Assembly (NCBI RefSeq): GCF_031157275.1
Contig: NZ_JAVIFW010000001.1
Coordinates: 992,001-1,056,000 of the forward strand
Source of the DNA: Streptomyces sp. LHD-70
GTDB lineage: Bacteria > Actinomycetota > Actinomycetes > Streptomycetales > Streptomycetaceae
Length of the DNA stretch: 64,000 nt
Reading direction: 5' to 3'
A program made the translations under genes and the position numbers. Below the pieces are notes generated by a model that searched no databases, was not told the DNA's origin, and worked only from the letters and a program-made list of their open reading frames with translations. This document shows positions 1 through 8,761 of this stretch, one piece after another; position 1 is the first letter of the stretch; the number at the start of each line of letters is the position of its first letter.

Positions 1-414
1 GGACAGCAAGTGATCCTCCATCGAACAGCAGGCGTGAACGCGACTCGGAACACGCTAGGAGGGCCCTTGACAAGCCTCAACGTGATGATCATCGCCGCTC
101 AGTTGGCCTGAAACGACTGGTCACGGGCTTGCTTGCTCCGCTAGGCGAGGCATTCATGATGGACCGTCAGTCGATGTCGGGTGCGCCCCGCCCGTGTGCG
201 TCCACCGCCGGGCGGACCGGCCGTCACGGCGCCTGGAGGGTGCCCTCATGGGGCTCGCGACAGGGGTGGGCACCTTGCCCGGAGAAATGTTGACGGTTCA
301 CCGATGGCCGAAAAGCTTCTTGTCGCCCGTCAGGAGAAGTCGACATTTTGATACGGCCTTCACGCGGATACCTGCAAGGAACATGGAATAGATCATTCCG
401 TCATGCGTGCGGAG
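1..414. other. Non-coding stretch, no supported gene
   Basis: I see no convincing coding region here. Base composition is more AT-rich than the neighbouring genes. A 65-codon open frame (194-391) lacks G/C third-position bias and any recognisable motif. A TTGACA hexamer lies at 67-72 but no good -10 box follows at the normal spacing. The segment lies downstream of the penicillin-binding protein gene, which ends at 415, so it probably holds its 3' region and the upstream region of whatever lies to the left. Confidence 0.5.
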
Positions 415-1860
415 CTACCGCAGCGCGGCCCGCATCATCGCCTCCGCCACCGGCGCCGCCAGCCCGTTCCCGCTGACCTCCGAGCGTGCCGCGCCCGAGT
501 CCTCGATCAGGACCGCCACCGCGACCTGCTTGCCGGAGGCGTCCTCGGCGTAGGACGTGAACCAGGCGTACGGCGTCTTCGAGTTGTTCTCGCCGTGCTG
601 GGCCGTGCCCGTTTTGCCGCCGACCGTCAGGCCGTCGATCTGGGCGTTGGAACCCGTGCCCTTGTCCACCACCGTCTGCATCGCGGACGTCAGCTGCTCG
701 GCCGTGCTCTCGCTCACCACCCGGTGCGAGGACGCGTCGGAGAGGTCCTCAAGGGTCGAACCGTCCCCGTCCGTCACCTCGGACACCATGTGCGGGTCGA
801 CCAGCTCACCGCCGTTCGCGAGGGCCGCCGACACCATCGCCATCTGCAGCGGCGTCGCCGTCACGTCGAACTGGCCGATGCCGGAGAGGGCCGTCTGGGC
901 CTTGTCCATCTCGGCGGGGTAGACGCTCTCGGAGGCCCGCACCGGCACGTCCTGCTCGTCGTCGTTGAAGCCGAACTTCTCCGCCGTCGCCTTCACCTCG
1001 TCCGCGCCCAGGTCGGCGGCCAGCTTCGCGAAGACGTTGTTGCAGGAGTACTGCAGGGCCGTGCGGAGCGTGGCGTTCTCGCAGGGCGCCGACGCGTTCT
1101 CGTTGGGCAGCACCGTGCTCGTGCCGGGCAGCGTGTACGGGTCGGGGCTGTCGGTGCGCTCGTCCACCGAGTCGTAGAGACCGTTCTCCAGGGCGGCCGC
1201 GGCCACCACCAGCTTGAACGTGGAGCCCGGCGGCAGCGGCTGGCGCAGCGCCCGGTTCACCATCGGCTTGTCCTCGTCCTCGGTGAGCGCCTGCCACGCC
1301 TCCCCGTCCGTGGACCCGCTGATCTTCGACGGGTCGTACGACGGGGTGGAGACCATGCCGAGGATCTCGCCGCTGCCCGGGTCGATCGCGACGGCCGCGC
1401 CCTTGGTGTCCCCGAGCGCCTCGTACCCGGCCTTCTGCACCGCCGGGTCGAGGGTCGTGACCACGTTGCCGGGGTCGGCGTGCTTGCGGGTGACCGCGTC
1501 GGCCGGGCTCTTCAGGCGGTTGTCGGTGCCGTCGAGGACGTTCTGGTAGATGCCCTCCAGCTGCGTCGCCCCGTACACCTGCGAGCTGTAGCCGGTGACG
1601 GCGGAGTAGAGCTTGCCGTCGGTGTACGTGCGTTTGTACGCGAGGTCGCTGCCTGTCGTCCTCTCCGAACCCGTGACCTTGTCACCGGCCACCACGATGT
1701 CGCCCAGCGGGTACGCGTACTGCTCGATCGCGTCCCGGCGGTTGTGCTTGTTGTCTGCGAGCGCCTCGCCGTCGTAGAACTGCACCCACGTCGCCCTCAG
1801 GAGAAGGGCGAGCACGAGCAGCAGCGCAAAGACCGAAGCATGCCTGATCGTCTTGTTCAT
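415..1860 (-). CDS. Class B penicillin-binding protein (transpeptidase)
   Basis: This 481-residue protein is a D,D-transpeptidase that cross-links peptidoglycan outside the cell. An N-terminal membrane anchor (about 8-23) is followed by the dimerisation/linker region. The three transpeptidase motifs are in order: STFK with the acylated serine at about 213, SCN at 272-274 and KTGT at 416-419. The usual PbpA-like order and length of about 480-490 are kept. The ATG at 1860 starts the cytoplasmic tail just before the anchor; an in-frame extension to 1959 adds a tail with no family resemblance. It resembles the PbpA/FtsI-like paralogues that Streptomyces carry in several copies and that act in growth or sporulation wall synthesis. 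Which paralogue this is cannot be decided from sequence alone. Confidence 0.9.
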   Translation of the reverse strand: MNKTIRHASVFALLLVLALLLRATWVQFYDGEALADNKHNRRDAIEQYAYPLGDIVVAGDKVTGSERTTGSDLAYKRTYTDGKLYSAVTGYSSQVYGATQLEGIYQNVLDGTDNRLKSPADAVTRKHADPGNVVTTLDPAVQKAGYEALGDTKGAAVAIDPGSGEILGMVSTPSYDPSKISGSTDGEAWQALTEDEDKPMVNRALRQPLPPGSTFKLVVAAAALENGLYDSVDERTDSPDPYTLPGTSTVLPNENASAPCENATLRTALQYSCNNVFAKLAADLGADEVKATAEKFGFNDDEQDVPVRASESVYPAEMDKAQTALSGIGQFDVTATPLQMAMVSAALANGGELVDPHMVSEVTDGDGSTLEDLSDASSHRVVSESTAEQLTSAMQTVVDKGTGSNAQIDGLTVGGKTGTAQHGENNSKTPYAWFTSYAEDASGKQVAVAVLIEDSGAARSEVSGNGLAAPVAEAMMRAALR

Positions 1861-1924
1861 CCCACAGAGGTGACGAGCCGGGCAGAGGCCGGTGTTCCCT
1901 TCGGGCGGGTTTCTCAGGAAGTCT

Positions 1925-2626
1925 TCATCCGCGCTGGTCCCGCGCCCCGCCCACCACACCCGCCTCGTAGGCGGCGATCACCGCCTGGGTGCGGTCCCGC
2001 GCGCCGGTCTTCGCCAGGACGGCCGCCACGTGCGATTTGACCGTCGCCGGGCCGACGTCCATGCGGCGGGCGATCTCCGCGTTGGTCAGGCCGGTCGCCA
2101 TCAGGCGCAGCACCTGGCCCTCGCGCTCCGTCAGCCGCCCCACCCACGCCGGGGGCGCCGCGCCGGCCTCCGCGTGCGCCGTCGCCAGGGCCCGTACGGC
2201 CGCGGGGAACAGCAGCGAGTCCGTCGTGGCGACCAGGCGCACCGCCTGCACCAGCTGGTCCGGCTCGGCCCGCTTCAGGAGGAACCCGGCGGCGCCGGCG
2301 CGCAGCGCGTCGTACACGTACGCGTCGTTCTCGAAGGTCGTCACGACCACGATCCGCGGCGGGTCCGCGAGCGAGCCGAGGATCTGCTCGGTGGCGCGGA
2401 TGCCGTCGATCTCCGGCATCCGCACATCCATGAGGACCACGTCGGGCCGCTCCGCGCGCACCACCGACACCGCCTCCGCGCCGGTCGCCGCCTCCCCGAC
2501 CACCTCGATGCCGGGCTCCGCGTCCAGGATGACCCGCAGTGCGGTGCGCACCATCCGCTCGTCGTCGGCGAGCACGACGCGCAGCGCCGCCCGCTCCGCG
2601 CCTGCCGGTGTCGGCGGTGTGGTCAT
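1925..2626 (-). CDS. NarL/LuxR-family response regulator
   Basis: Two-component response regulator of 233 residues. The receiver domain (about 14-130) has the acidic pair D21-D22, the phospho-acceptor D67 in LMDVRMP, the switch T96 and the conserved K118 in FLLK. The C-terminal LuxR-type helix-turn-helix (about 165-220) begins LTEREGQVLRLMATG and contains TNAEIARRM. It should bind DNA as a dimer after phosphorylation. Its ATG overlaps the stop of the histidine kinase gene (ATGA at 2626-2623), so the two are translationally coupled and are almost certainly a cognate pair. Target genes are unknown; the membrane protein gene upstream of the kinase is the obvious candidate. Confidence 0.95.
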   Translation of the reverse strand: MTTPPTPAGAERAALRVVLADDERMVRTALRVILDAEPGIEVVGEAATGAEAVSVVRAERPDVVLMDVRMPEIDGIRATEQILGSLADPPRIVVVTTFENDAYVYDALRAGAAGFLLKRAEPDQLVQAVRLVATTDSLLFPAAVRALATAHAEAGAAPPAWVGRLTEREGQVLRLMATGLTNAEIARRMDVGPATVKSHVAAVLAKTGARDRTQAVIAAYEAGVVGGARDQRG

Positions 2627-3945
2627 GGGCGAGCCTCCACGGGCAGTCGTACGTCCAGGGTCCAGGTGCCGTCGGCGGCGCCCGCGCGGGCCGTGCCGCC
2701 GAGCAGCCGGGCACGCTCCTCGATGCCGCGCAGGCCGCGCCCGCCGTCGGCCCGCGGCTGACCGGGAGCCGTGCAGGGATTGGTCAGGGAGACGCGCAAC
2801 TCGCCCTCTGCCAGGGCCAGTTGGAGCGTAGCGGGAGCGCCGTCTCCGTGTCGGAGCGCATTGCTCAAGCCCTCCTGCACGATGCGGTACCCCTCGCGGC
2901 CGACGAGGGCGGGCAGGGCCTCCAGGTCTCCCTCGACCTCCGCCGTCACCGTCAGGCCCGCCGCGCGCGTACGGGAGAGCAGTCCGTCGAGGCCGTCGGC
3001 GAGGGTCGGCGCCGGCGAGGCGGTCGCGTCGCCGCCCGTCCGCAACAGGCCGAGCACCGCGTCGAGTTCACCGACCGTACGGCGCGTCGTGTCCTCGATC
3101 GCGGCGAGCGCCTCGCGGACGAAGCCGGGGTCGCTGTCCAGCACCCGGCGGGCCGCGCCCGCCTGCAGCGTCACGGCGCTGAGGGCATGGCCCACCGAGT
3201 CGTGCAGCTCCCGCGCGAGCCGGTTGCGCACGGCCAGGTCGGCGGCGCGGGCCTCCGCCCGCGCGAGCCGGTCCGCGGGCGTCGGCCCGAGCAGCGCGGG
3301 CGCACACCGGGCGAGCAGGGCCGCGGCCCCGGCGGCGCAGGCGGCGAGCGCGACGAGCAGGGCGAGACCGGCGACCGGGGCGAGCGCCGACCCCCAGGAA
3401 TCCACGAAGAGTTCGGGCAGGCCGAGGCGCGAGTCCCGCAGTCCCGGGAACAGCGGCAGCACGATCAGGACCACCGCGAACGGCGGCGTGGCCAGCAACA
3501 TGCCGCTCAGCACCGCGCCCACGCCGAGATGCAGCGCGTACCAGGCGGACGCGCGCCCCCGACCCGCCCAGGAGCGCGCGGGCCCCTCCGCGAGCCGCTC
3601 ACCCGGCACCCCGCAGAGCGCCCGTACGACCCCCGCCGCGAGCGGCCGGGCGAGCGGGAACAGGGCGGTGAGCGCGGCGAGCGGCACGGCCACGGCGTAG
3701 CAGGAGAGGAGGAAGGGGACGGAGCCGAAGAGCAGCGGTTCGCGCGGGAAGAGCGGGCCCACGCCCACCGCCGCGACCAGCATGTACGGCATCAACAGGG
3801 CGCCGCCGAGCACCAGATGGAGCCAGCGCAGCCGGACCCGGCGGCCGAACAGCAGGGCCGCCGCACCCCGCACGCCCCCGCCCCCCTGGCCCCGCACGCC
3901 CCCGCCCCCCTGGCCCGTCGTGCCCGTCGCGGCCCGCACGCTCAC
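2623..3945 (-). CDS. Membrane sensor histidine kinase (HPK7/NarX-type)
   Basis: Sensor kinase of 440 residues. About six hydrophobic segments (roughly 42-215) are followed by the HisKA_3 dimerisation motif ELHDSVGHALS with the phosphorylated H248. An HATPase region follows with an N-box in GLSNALRHGDG and a G-box in GGRGLRGIEERARLLGG. The GTG start at 3945 overlaps the TGA of the upstream membrane protein gene (GTGA), which fixes the start. The kinase-response regulator order and double overlap show one transcript. The N-terminus carries a duplicated Gly-rich octapeptide encoded by a 24-bp tandem repeat. The stimulus is not evident; with a membrane-embedded sensor and no large extracellular loop it may sense the membrane itself. 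Confidence 0.92.
   Translation of the reverse strand: MSVRAATGTTGQGGGGVRGQGGGGVRGAAALLFGRRVRLRWLHLVLGGALLMPYMLVAAVGVGPLFPREPLLFGSVPFLLSCYAVAVPLAALTALFPLARPLAAGVVRALCGVPGERLAEGPARSWAGRGRASAWYALHLGVGAVLSGMLLATPPFAVVLIVLPLFPGLRDSRLGLPELFVDSWGSALAPVAGLALLVALAACAAGAAALLARCAPALLGPTPADRLARAEARAADLAVRNRLARELHDSVGHALSAVTLQAGAARRVLDSDPGFVREALAAIEDTTRRTVGELDAVLGLLRTGGDATASPAPTLADGLDGLLSRTRAAGLTVTAEVEGDLEALPALVGREGYRIVQEGLSNALRHGDGAPATLQLALAEGELRVSLTNPCTAPGQPRADGGRGLRGIEERARLLGGTARAGAADGTWTLDVRLPVEARP
3870..3917. repeat. 24-bp in-frame tandem duplication in kinase N-terminus
   Basis: Two adjacent 24-bp copies (3870-3893 and 3894-3917) differ at one base. They encode the repeated octapeptide GQGGGGVR in the cytoplasmic N-terminus of the histidine kinase. 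It is a slippage-type minisatellite whose copy number may vary between strains. Confidence 0.85.
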
Positions 3946-4961
3946 GCCTCGCGCCGGGCGGCGGCCGCGGAACGCTCCGCGAAGAAGTACGCGCCGATGG
4001 TGACCACGAGCATCCCGACGATCATCTGGACAGCGTAGGTCAGCTGCAGCAGGGCCGAAGGCTGCCCGGTCAGGTCGTCGACAGTGGTCAGCGAGGCCAG
4101 GCTCAGCCAGCCGCCCCAGCAGGCGAGCGCGCCCGAGCCCACCCACGCCAGGGCGAGCGGAACCTTCAGGGGCACGCTGCCGCCCCGCCGGAAGGCGATC
4201 ATCAGGACGCCCACGGCGGTGGCGGCGGCGAAGCCGGCGTGCATCCACTCCAGGGCGTAGGAGTCGCTCGTACGCTGGTCGATCCCGAACCTGCTCAGGC
4301 CTGCCGTGCTCCCGCCGGCCCACAGCGCGTGCAGCGTCGCGGGCACCAGCGTGAGCAGCGCGGCGGCGGTGGCGGCTACTCGCTGCGCGGGCGCGGTCGG
4401 CAGGTTCGCGGGCAGGTCCCGTACGGCGCCCTGCCCCAGGTGGCCCCAGCGGCGCCGCGCGTACCCGACGAACAGCACGCCGAGAGCGAGGCCCTGCACG
4501 ATGAAGCCGCCGTAGACCATGCCGAAGACCCACTCGTCGAGGAACGGGGCGGAGCGCTCGCCGGAGGAGATCGTGCTGCCGCCGAACGCGCGCACCAGGA
4601 GCTGCAGCGGGAACCCGGCGATGATCGGGGCGAGCAGCCCGGTCGCCACCCACACCGGCAGGGCCAGGAGCCAGGCCCGCACGCGCATCCCCCACGGCTG
4701 CGTGAGGAGCAGGGCGAGGGCGACGACGGCGGCGTCCATCAGGACGGTGATGCCGTTGGCGACGGCCATCGTCGTGGGGTGGTCGAGCAGCGAACTGCCG
4801 TCCGGGATGCCGATTCTGCTGCCCGCGATCCAGGCGATCTTGAGGGTCACATAGGGCAGACAGGCGAGGATCGCGACGGCCCGGACGGCTGCGCGGAAGC
4901 CGCTGGTGCGCGGGGCGGTGGGCGGAGCGGACACGGGCGCGGAAACGGTGTGCGAGGTCAT
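3942..4961 (-). CDS. Polytopic membrane protein of unknown function, coupled to sensor kinase
   Basis: A 339-residue integral membrane protein with about eight hydrophobic segments and no catalytic motif that I recognise. The ATG at 4961 (sequence MTSHTVSAPVSAPP) is preferred over an upstream in-frame Met because a GGGAG lies about ten bases before it and the preceding residues are Arg-rich spill-over. Its stop codon overlaps the GTG of the histidine kinase, so it is the first gene of a three-gene unit with the kinase and regulator. In such arrangements the membrane protein is often the sensory accessory or the regulated target. That is inference; no family name can be assigned. Confidence 0.8.
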   Translation of the reverse strand: MTSHTVSAPVSAPPTAPRTSGFRAAVRAVAILACLPYVTLKIAWIAGSRIGIPDGSSLLDHPTTMAVANGITVLMDAAVVALALLLTQPWGMRVRAWLLALPVWVATGLLAPIIAGFPLQLLVRAFGGSTISSGERSAPFLDEWVFGMVYGGFIVQGLALGVLFVGYARRRWGHLGQGAVRDLPANLPTAPAQRVAATAAALLTLVPATLHALWAGGSTAGLSRFGIDQRTSDSYALEWMHAGFAAATAVGVLMIAFRRGGSVPLKVPLALAWVGSGALACWGGWLSLASLTTVDDLTGQPSALLQLTYAVQMIVGMLVVTIGAYFFAERSAAAARREA

Positions 4962-5060
4962 GCCTCCACACTCCCGGCCGGGCCGCCGCCGCACGTCCTG
5001 CCCGAAGACGAACCGCCTCCGCCGCGCGGGGGAGTCCCGGCAGGGCCGTACGACGAGGGC

Positions 5061-5558
5061 TCAGTCCAGGCGCAGCACGTACTCGGGGATCTCGGCGCCG
5101 CGCGCGTGCGCGTACCCGCTCTCCTGGGCCGTCACCGCGAAGCCGCACTTCTCGAGGACCCGGATCGAGCCCGCGTTGTCGGCGGCGGCCCGTCCGTACA
5201 GCGGGCGCTCCGGCACCTCGGCGAGCAGGGCGCGCAGGGCGGCCGTCGCGATGCCGTGGCCCCAGAAGGCGCGGTCGATCCAGTACGTCACCTCACGCTC
5301 GCCCGGCTCGCCGTACACCGCGGCGCTGCCGATCACGTCGCCGTCGACGAGGACCGTGCGCGCCACGGCGGTGGAGGTGCGGATACCGGCCCAGTGGTCC
5401 TGGAACAGGTCCCAGTCCGCGGTCCTCGGCGAGGTGAACGCGGCGACGCGGGCCGACTCCGGGTCGTTCATCTGCCGGTAGAACACGGGCAGATCGCTGT
5501 CGTGGACCGGGCGCAGCGCCACCTCGTACGCGGGCCGCTCGGCGTGGGGCAGGTCCAT
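5061..5558 (-). CDS. GNAT family N-acetyltransferase (RimJ/RimL-like)
   Basis: A 165-residue GCN5-related acetyltransferase. The conserved core runs from an N-terminal substrate strand (LRPVHDSDLPVFYRQMND) to the acetyl-CoA loop region WGHGIATAALRALL. It ends in NAGSIRVLEKCGF, the RimJ/RimL-type signature, where the Asn contacts CoA. Its ATG overlaps the TGA of the IclR-family gene by one base (TGATG), so the two are co-transcribed. The acyl acceptor (protein N-terminus, small amine or antibiotic) cannot be read from sequence. Confidence 0.88.
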   Translation of the reverse strand: MDLPHAERPAYEVALRPVHDSDLPVFYRQMNDPESARVAAFTSPRTADWDLFQDHWAGIRTSTAVARTVLVDGDVIGSAAVYGEPGEREVTYWIDRAFWGHGIATAALRALLAEVPERPLYGRAAADNAGSIRVLEKCGFAVTAQESGYAHARGAEIPEYVLRLD

Positions 5559-6331
5559 CAGAGCCTCCGGGTGGCGAGCGTCAGCCGGTCGCGGGCGTCG
5601 AACAGCGCGTCCTTGACCATCTGCTCGTGGGCGGGCGTGAGCCGCGCCACCGGCACCGAGCAGCTGATGGCGTCCCGCGCGGGCGTGCGGTACGGGATCG
5701 CGACGCCGAAGCAGCGCAAGCCCAGGGTGTTCTCCTCGCGGTCCACGGCGAAGCCCTGCTCGCGGATCTGGTGCAGCTCCTCGATCAGCTTCTCGCGGTC
5801 CGTGATGGTGTTCTCGGTGAGCGGCGCGAGGGTCTCCGGCAGCATCTTGCGCACCTGCTCGTCGGTGTGCGTGGCGAGCAGCGCCTTGCCGAGCGAGGTG
5901 GAGTGCGCGGGCAGGCGGCGGCCGACGCGCGTGAAGGGCCGCAGATAGTGCTGGGACTGGCGGGTGGCCAGATAGACGACGTTGACGCCGTCGAGCCGGG
6001 CCAGGTGGATGGTCTCCGTGGTGTCGTCGGAGAGCCGGTCGAGCGTGGGCCGGGCGGCGGCCACGACCTCGTCACCGTCGATGTACGACGTGCCCACGAG
6101 CAGCGCCCGCACCCCGATCCCGTACCGCGTGCCCGTGGCGTCCGTCTCCACCCAGCCGAGCTCCACGAGGGTGCGCAACAGCATGTACAGGCTGGACTTG
6201 GGATAGCCGACGGCCTCCTGGACCGCCGCGAGGGAGTGCATTCCGGGCCGGCCTGCGAAATACTCGAGCAACTCCACGGTCCGTACCGCGGACTTGACCT
6301 GCGCCCCACCGCTGGCCTCGGCAGCCGACAT
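5558..6331 (-). CDS. IclR-family transcriptional regulator
   Basis: IclR-type regulator of 257 residues. The N-terminal winged helix is seen in SLAAVQEAVGYPKSSLYMLL (about 35-55). The C-terminal effector domain includes HSTSLGKALLA and ends in CSVPVARLT, typical of the family. The ATG at 6331 follows an AAGGG box; two further in-frame Met codons upstream (6361, 6379) would add a tail not typical of the family. It is divergent from the aldehyde dehydrogenase gene. The 175-bp gap holds an 18-bp dyad (6396-6413). IclR proteins next to alpha-ketoglutarate semialdehyde dehydrogenases usually repress them and respond to a sugar-acid or hydroxyproline intermediate. The effector here is unknown. Confidence 0.92.
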   Translation of the reverse strand: MSAAEASGGAQVKSAVRTVELLEYFAGRPGMHSLAAVQEAVGYPKSSLYMLLRTLVELGWVETDATGTRYGIGVRALLVGTSYIDGDEVVAAARPTLDRLSDDTTETIHLARLDGVNVVYLATRQSQHYLRPFTRVGRRLPAHSTSLGKALLATHTDEQVRKMLPETLAPLTENTITDREKLIEELHQIREQGFAVDREENTLGLRCFGVAIPYRTPARDAISCSVPVARLTPAHEQMVKDALFDARDRLTLATRRL

Positions 6332-6395
6332 CGCCCTTGACCCCTTCGTTCGCCTGCACATAGCCTCCGAATCCACCATTCACCCTCGGAGACGT

Positions 6396-6413
6396 CGTTC
6401 ACCATAACGAACG
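6396..6413. promoter_or_regulatory. Candidate IclR operator (CGTTC-N8-GAACG)
   Basis: A perfect inverted repeat with 5-bp arms and an 8-bp spacer, lying between the divergent IclR and aldehyde dehydrogenase genes. It is about 65 bp upstream of the regulator start and 94 bp upstream of the dehydrogenase start. Size and symmetry fit an IclR dimer site. Binding is inferred. Confidence 0.45.
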
Positions 6414-6506
6414 CCCTGGTGAGTGGGGCCACGTCGGCGGTAATTCCTCCGGCAATCACGTGGCGGCACCAACAGTCACATCTGGTCACACCAGGAGGAA
6501 CCGGCC

Positions 6507-8036
6507 GTGGCAGCAGCATCCCCCGCCCCAGTCTGGAGTGTCGATCCCCGAACGGGGAAGCCGCGCGAGCAAGTTGCCGTGGAGGCCACCCCCGAAGAGG
6601 TCGACCAGGCCGTGCGGTCCGCCCACGCCGCACGGGCCGCGCTCGCCCCCCGGGACGTCCGCGCCGCGTTCCTGCGCACCGCCGCCGACCTGCTCGACGA
6701 GCGCGCCGAGCACGTGATCGAGGCCGCCGACGCGGAGACCGCCCTCGGCCCCGGCCGCCTCACCGGTGAACTCGCCCGCACCACCTACCAGTTGCGGTCC
6801 TTCGCGGACGTCGTCGACGAGGGCGCCTACCTCGACGTGCTGATCAGCCGCGCCGACCCCGCGCAGACCCCGCCCTGGCCCGACCTGCGCCGCTACAAGG
6901 TCCCGCTCGGCGTCGTCGCCGTCTACGCGGCCTCCAACTTCCCGCTCGCCTTCTCCGTGCCCGGCGGCGACACCGCGAGCGCGCTCGCCGCGGGCTGCCC
7001 CGTCGTGATCAAGGCCCACCCGGACCACCCCGCCACCGCCGAACTCTGCGCCGACGCGCTGCGCCGCGCCGCCGAGCGGGTCGGACTGCCCGGCGACGTC
7101 GTGCAGTTGGTGCACGGCTTCGAGGCGGGCGTGGAGCTCGTACGGCATCCGCTGGTCGCGGCCGCCGGGTTCACGGGTTCGGTACGCGGCGGCCGCGCGC
7201 TGTACGACGCCGCGGCCGCCCGCCCGCACCCGATCCCCTTCCACGGCGAGCTGGGGTCCTTGAACCCGGTCGTGGTCACCGAGGCCGCGGCGGCCGAGCG
7301 CGCCGAGGAGATCGGCGCCGGGCTCGCCGCGTCCATGACGCTCGGCGTCGGCCAGTTCTGCACCAAGCCGGGACTCGTCCTCGCGCCCACCGGAGAGGCG
7401 GGCGACCGACTCCTCAAGGCGCTCACGCACGAGGTCAGCGAGGTCGAGGCGGGCGTCCTGCTCGACCACCGGATGCGTTCCGCGTACGTCGACGGGGTGC
7501 GCGAGCGGGCCGAACTCCCGGACGTGGACGCCCCGGTGACCCCCGGCGCGGGCGGCGAGCACACCGTCGGCGCGGGCTGCCTCACCGTGCCCGCCTCCCG
7601 GCTCGCCGCCGAGGGCGCGCACGACCTGCTCCTGGAGGAGTGCTTCGGCCCGGTCACGGTCGTCGCCCGGTACGCGGACGCCGCCGAGGCCACCGCCGTC
7701 CTGTCCCGGCTCCCCGGCAACCTCACCGCGACGCTGCACCTCTCGGCCGCCGAGTCCGCGGGGGAGAGCGACCGGGGTGCGCGGCTCCTCGCGGAGCTCA
7801 CGCCGCTCGCCGGGCGCGTGCTCGTCGACGGCTGGCCCACGGGGGTCGCCGTCGCCCCCGCCCAGCACCACGGCGGCCCGTACCCGGCGTCGACCTCCAC
7901 CTCCACCTCCGTCGGCGCCACGGCCATCGAGCGCTGGCTGCGTCCCGTCGCCTACCAGAACACCCCCGAGGCCCTGCTCCCGCCCGAGCTGCGCGACGAC
8001 AACCCGCTCGGGGTGCCGCGCCGCGAGCAGGGGTGA
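6507..8036 (+). CDS. NADP-dependent aldehyde dehydrogenase (2,5-dioxovalerate dehydrogenase type)
   Basis: A 509-residue aldehyde dehydrogenase. Family residues are all present: the transition-state Asn N144 in AASNFPLAFS, the cofactor Lys K169, the general base E248 in FHGELGSLNP and the catalytic C285 in GQFCTKPG. The FHGELGSLNP and GQFCTKPG forms mark the alpha-ketoglutarate semialdehyde dehydrogenase branch, which oxidises 2,5-dioxovalerate to 2-oxoglutarate with NADP+. That is the last step of galactarate, arabinose or hydroxyproline breakdown. The GTG start has an AGGAGG eight bases upstream. The IclR neighbour is the likely regulator, and the next gene overlaps by four bases. No other pathway genes are adjacent, so the upstream substrate is unknown. 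Confidence 0.9.
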   Translation: MAAASPAPVWSVDPRTGKPREQVAVEATPEEVDQAVRSAHAARAALAPRDVRAAFLRTAADLLDERAEHVIEAADAETALGPGRLTGELARTTYQLRSFADVVDEGAYLDVLISRADPAQTPPWPDLRRYKVPLGVVAVYAASNFPLAFSVPGGDTASALAAGCPVVIKAHPDHPATAELCADALRRAAERVGLPGDVVQLVHGFEAGVELVRHPLVAAAGFTGSVRGGRALYDAAAARPHPIPFHGELGSLNPVVVTEAAAAERAEEIGAGLAASMTLGVGQFCTKPGLVLAPTGEAGDRLLKALTHEVSEVEAGVLLDHRMRSAYVDGVRERAELPDVDAPVTPGAGGEHTVGAGCLTVPASRLAAEGAHDLLLEECFGPVTVVARYADAAEATAVLSRLPGNLTATLHLSAAESAGESDRGARLLAELTPLAGRVLVDGWPTGVAVAPAQHHGGPYPASTSTSTSVGATAIERWLRPVAYQNTPEALLPPELRDDNPLGVPRREQG

Positions 8037-8644
8037 ATCCGTTGCTACTCCCTGAACTGCCCTTCCCGCTACGGGAGTTCGGGCCCGACGGAGGCTGGTC
8101 GTACGAGAACGGCGTCCTCACCGGCCGTGCGGGCGCCGGGCAGGACCGCTTCGTGCCGCCCGGCGGTTCCGCGCTCGACCCGGCCTCGGACGCACCCCGG
8201 CTGCTCGGCGCGCCCGAGGGCGACTTCCAGCTGATCGCGCGCGTACGGGCTCAGCTGCGGGCGCCGGGCGACGCGGGCGCCCTCTATCTCCACGTCGGCG
8301 AGCGCGAGTGGGCCAAGCTCTGCCTGGAGCTCTCCCCGGACCGACCGTACGTCTGCACGGTCGTGACCCGCGGCCACTCCGACGACGCGAACTCCTTCGA
8401 GGTGCCGGGCGACGCGGTCTGGCTCCGCATCGCCCGCACCGGCAAGGCCTTCGCCTTCCACGCCTCCGTCGACGGCTCGCACTGGACGTTCATCCGCGTC
8501 TTCACCCTGGGCGAGGAGCGGGCGGCCCGCGCCGCGCTCGTGGGCTTCACGGCCCAGTCGCCGAAGGGGGAGGGGTGCGGGGTGCGGTTCGAGCAGGTCC
8601 GTTTCCGGGCGTACGGGCTGGGGGCACTGCGGGACGGTTCGTAG
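8033..8644 (+). CDS. DUF1349 family protein (concanavalin-like fold)
   Basis: A 203-residue protein starting at the GTG that overlaps the dehydrogenase stop (GTGA), so it is translationally coupled. It matches the DUF1349 pattern: an early WSYENGVLTGRAG, a central LYLHVGEREWAKLCLELS and a late HASVDGSHWTFIRVFTL, with a lectin/glucanase-like beta sandwich expected. No signal peptide. The family is of unknown biochemical role but commonly accompanies carbohydrate genes, in keeping with a sugar-acid pathway for the dehydrogenase. Function beyond this is not known. Confidence 0.8.
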   Translation: MNPLLLPELPFPLREFGPDGGWSYENGVLTGRAGAGQDRFVPPGGSALDPASDAPRLLGAPEGDFQLIARVRAQLRAPGDAGALYLHVGEREWAKLCLELSPDRPYVCTVVTRGHSDDANSFEVPGDAVWLRIARTGKAFAFHASVDGSHWTFIRVFTLGEERAARAALVGFTAQSPKGEGCGVRFEQVRFRAYGLGALRDGS

Positions 8645-8656
8645 GCCGCAGGCGCG

Positions 8657-8761
8657 TTTTTCCCCTACCTGCCCCTTCCCGCAGCGTCCGATATGCGGCT
8701 GGCGCCGCGTGGCCTGCCGGACGGGCCTCCTCAATCGCCGGAGGGGCGGGTAGGGGAAAAA
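8657..8761. repeat. MITE-like intergenic element with 20-bp inverted ends
   Basis: A 105-bp element between two convergent genes. Its ends (8657-8676 and 8742-8761) are inverted repeats matching at 19 of 20 positions, and each carries a T5/A5 run at the outer edge. The interior around 8680-8735 is the reverse complement of the interior of the element at 58420-58475, and both elements share the CCCCTACC..GCCCC end motif. The right end abuts the stop codon of the GlxA-type regulator exactly. As RNA it would fold into a long hairpin ending in U5 in either direction, so it can also act as a bidirectional terminator for DUF1349 and the regulator. Confidence 0.75.

Noticed and set aside
194..391. 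Possible 65-codon gene at the left edge
   Set aside because: No codon bias, ribosome-binding site or motif supports it.
403..2040. Long plus-strand open frame of 545 codons opposite the penicillin-binding protein
   Set aside because: It is the antisense shadow of a gene with clear STFK, SCN and KTGT motifs; its product is Arg/Val-rich low-complexity with no family pattern.
5627..6340. Long frame antisense to the IclR gene
   Set aside because: Shadow frame; the minus-strand product has the full IclR domain pattern.
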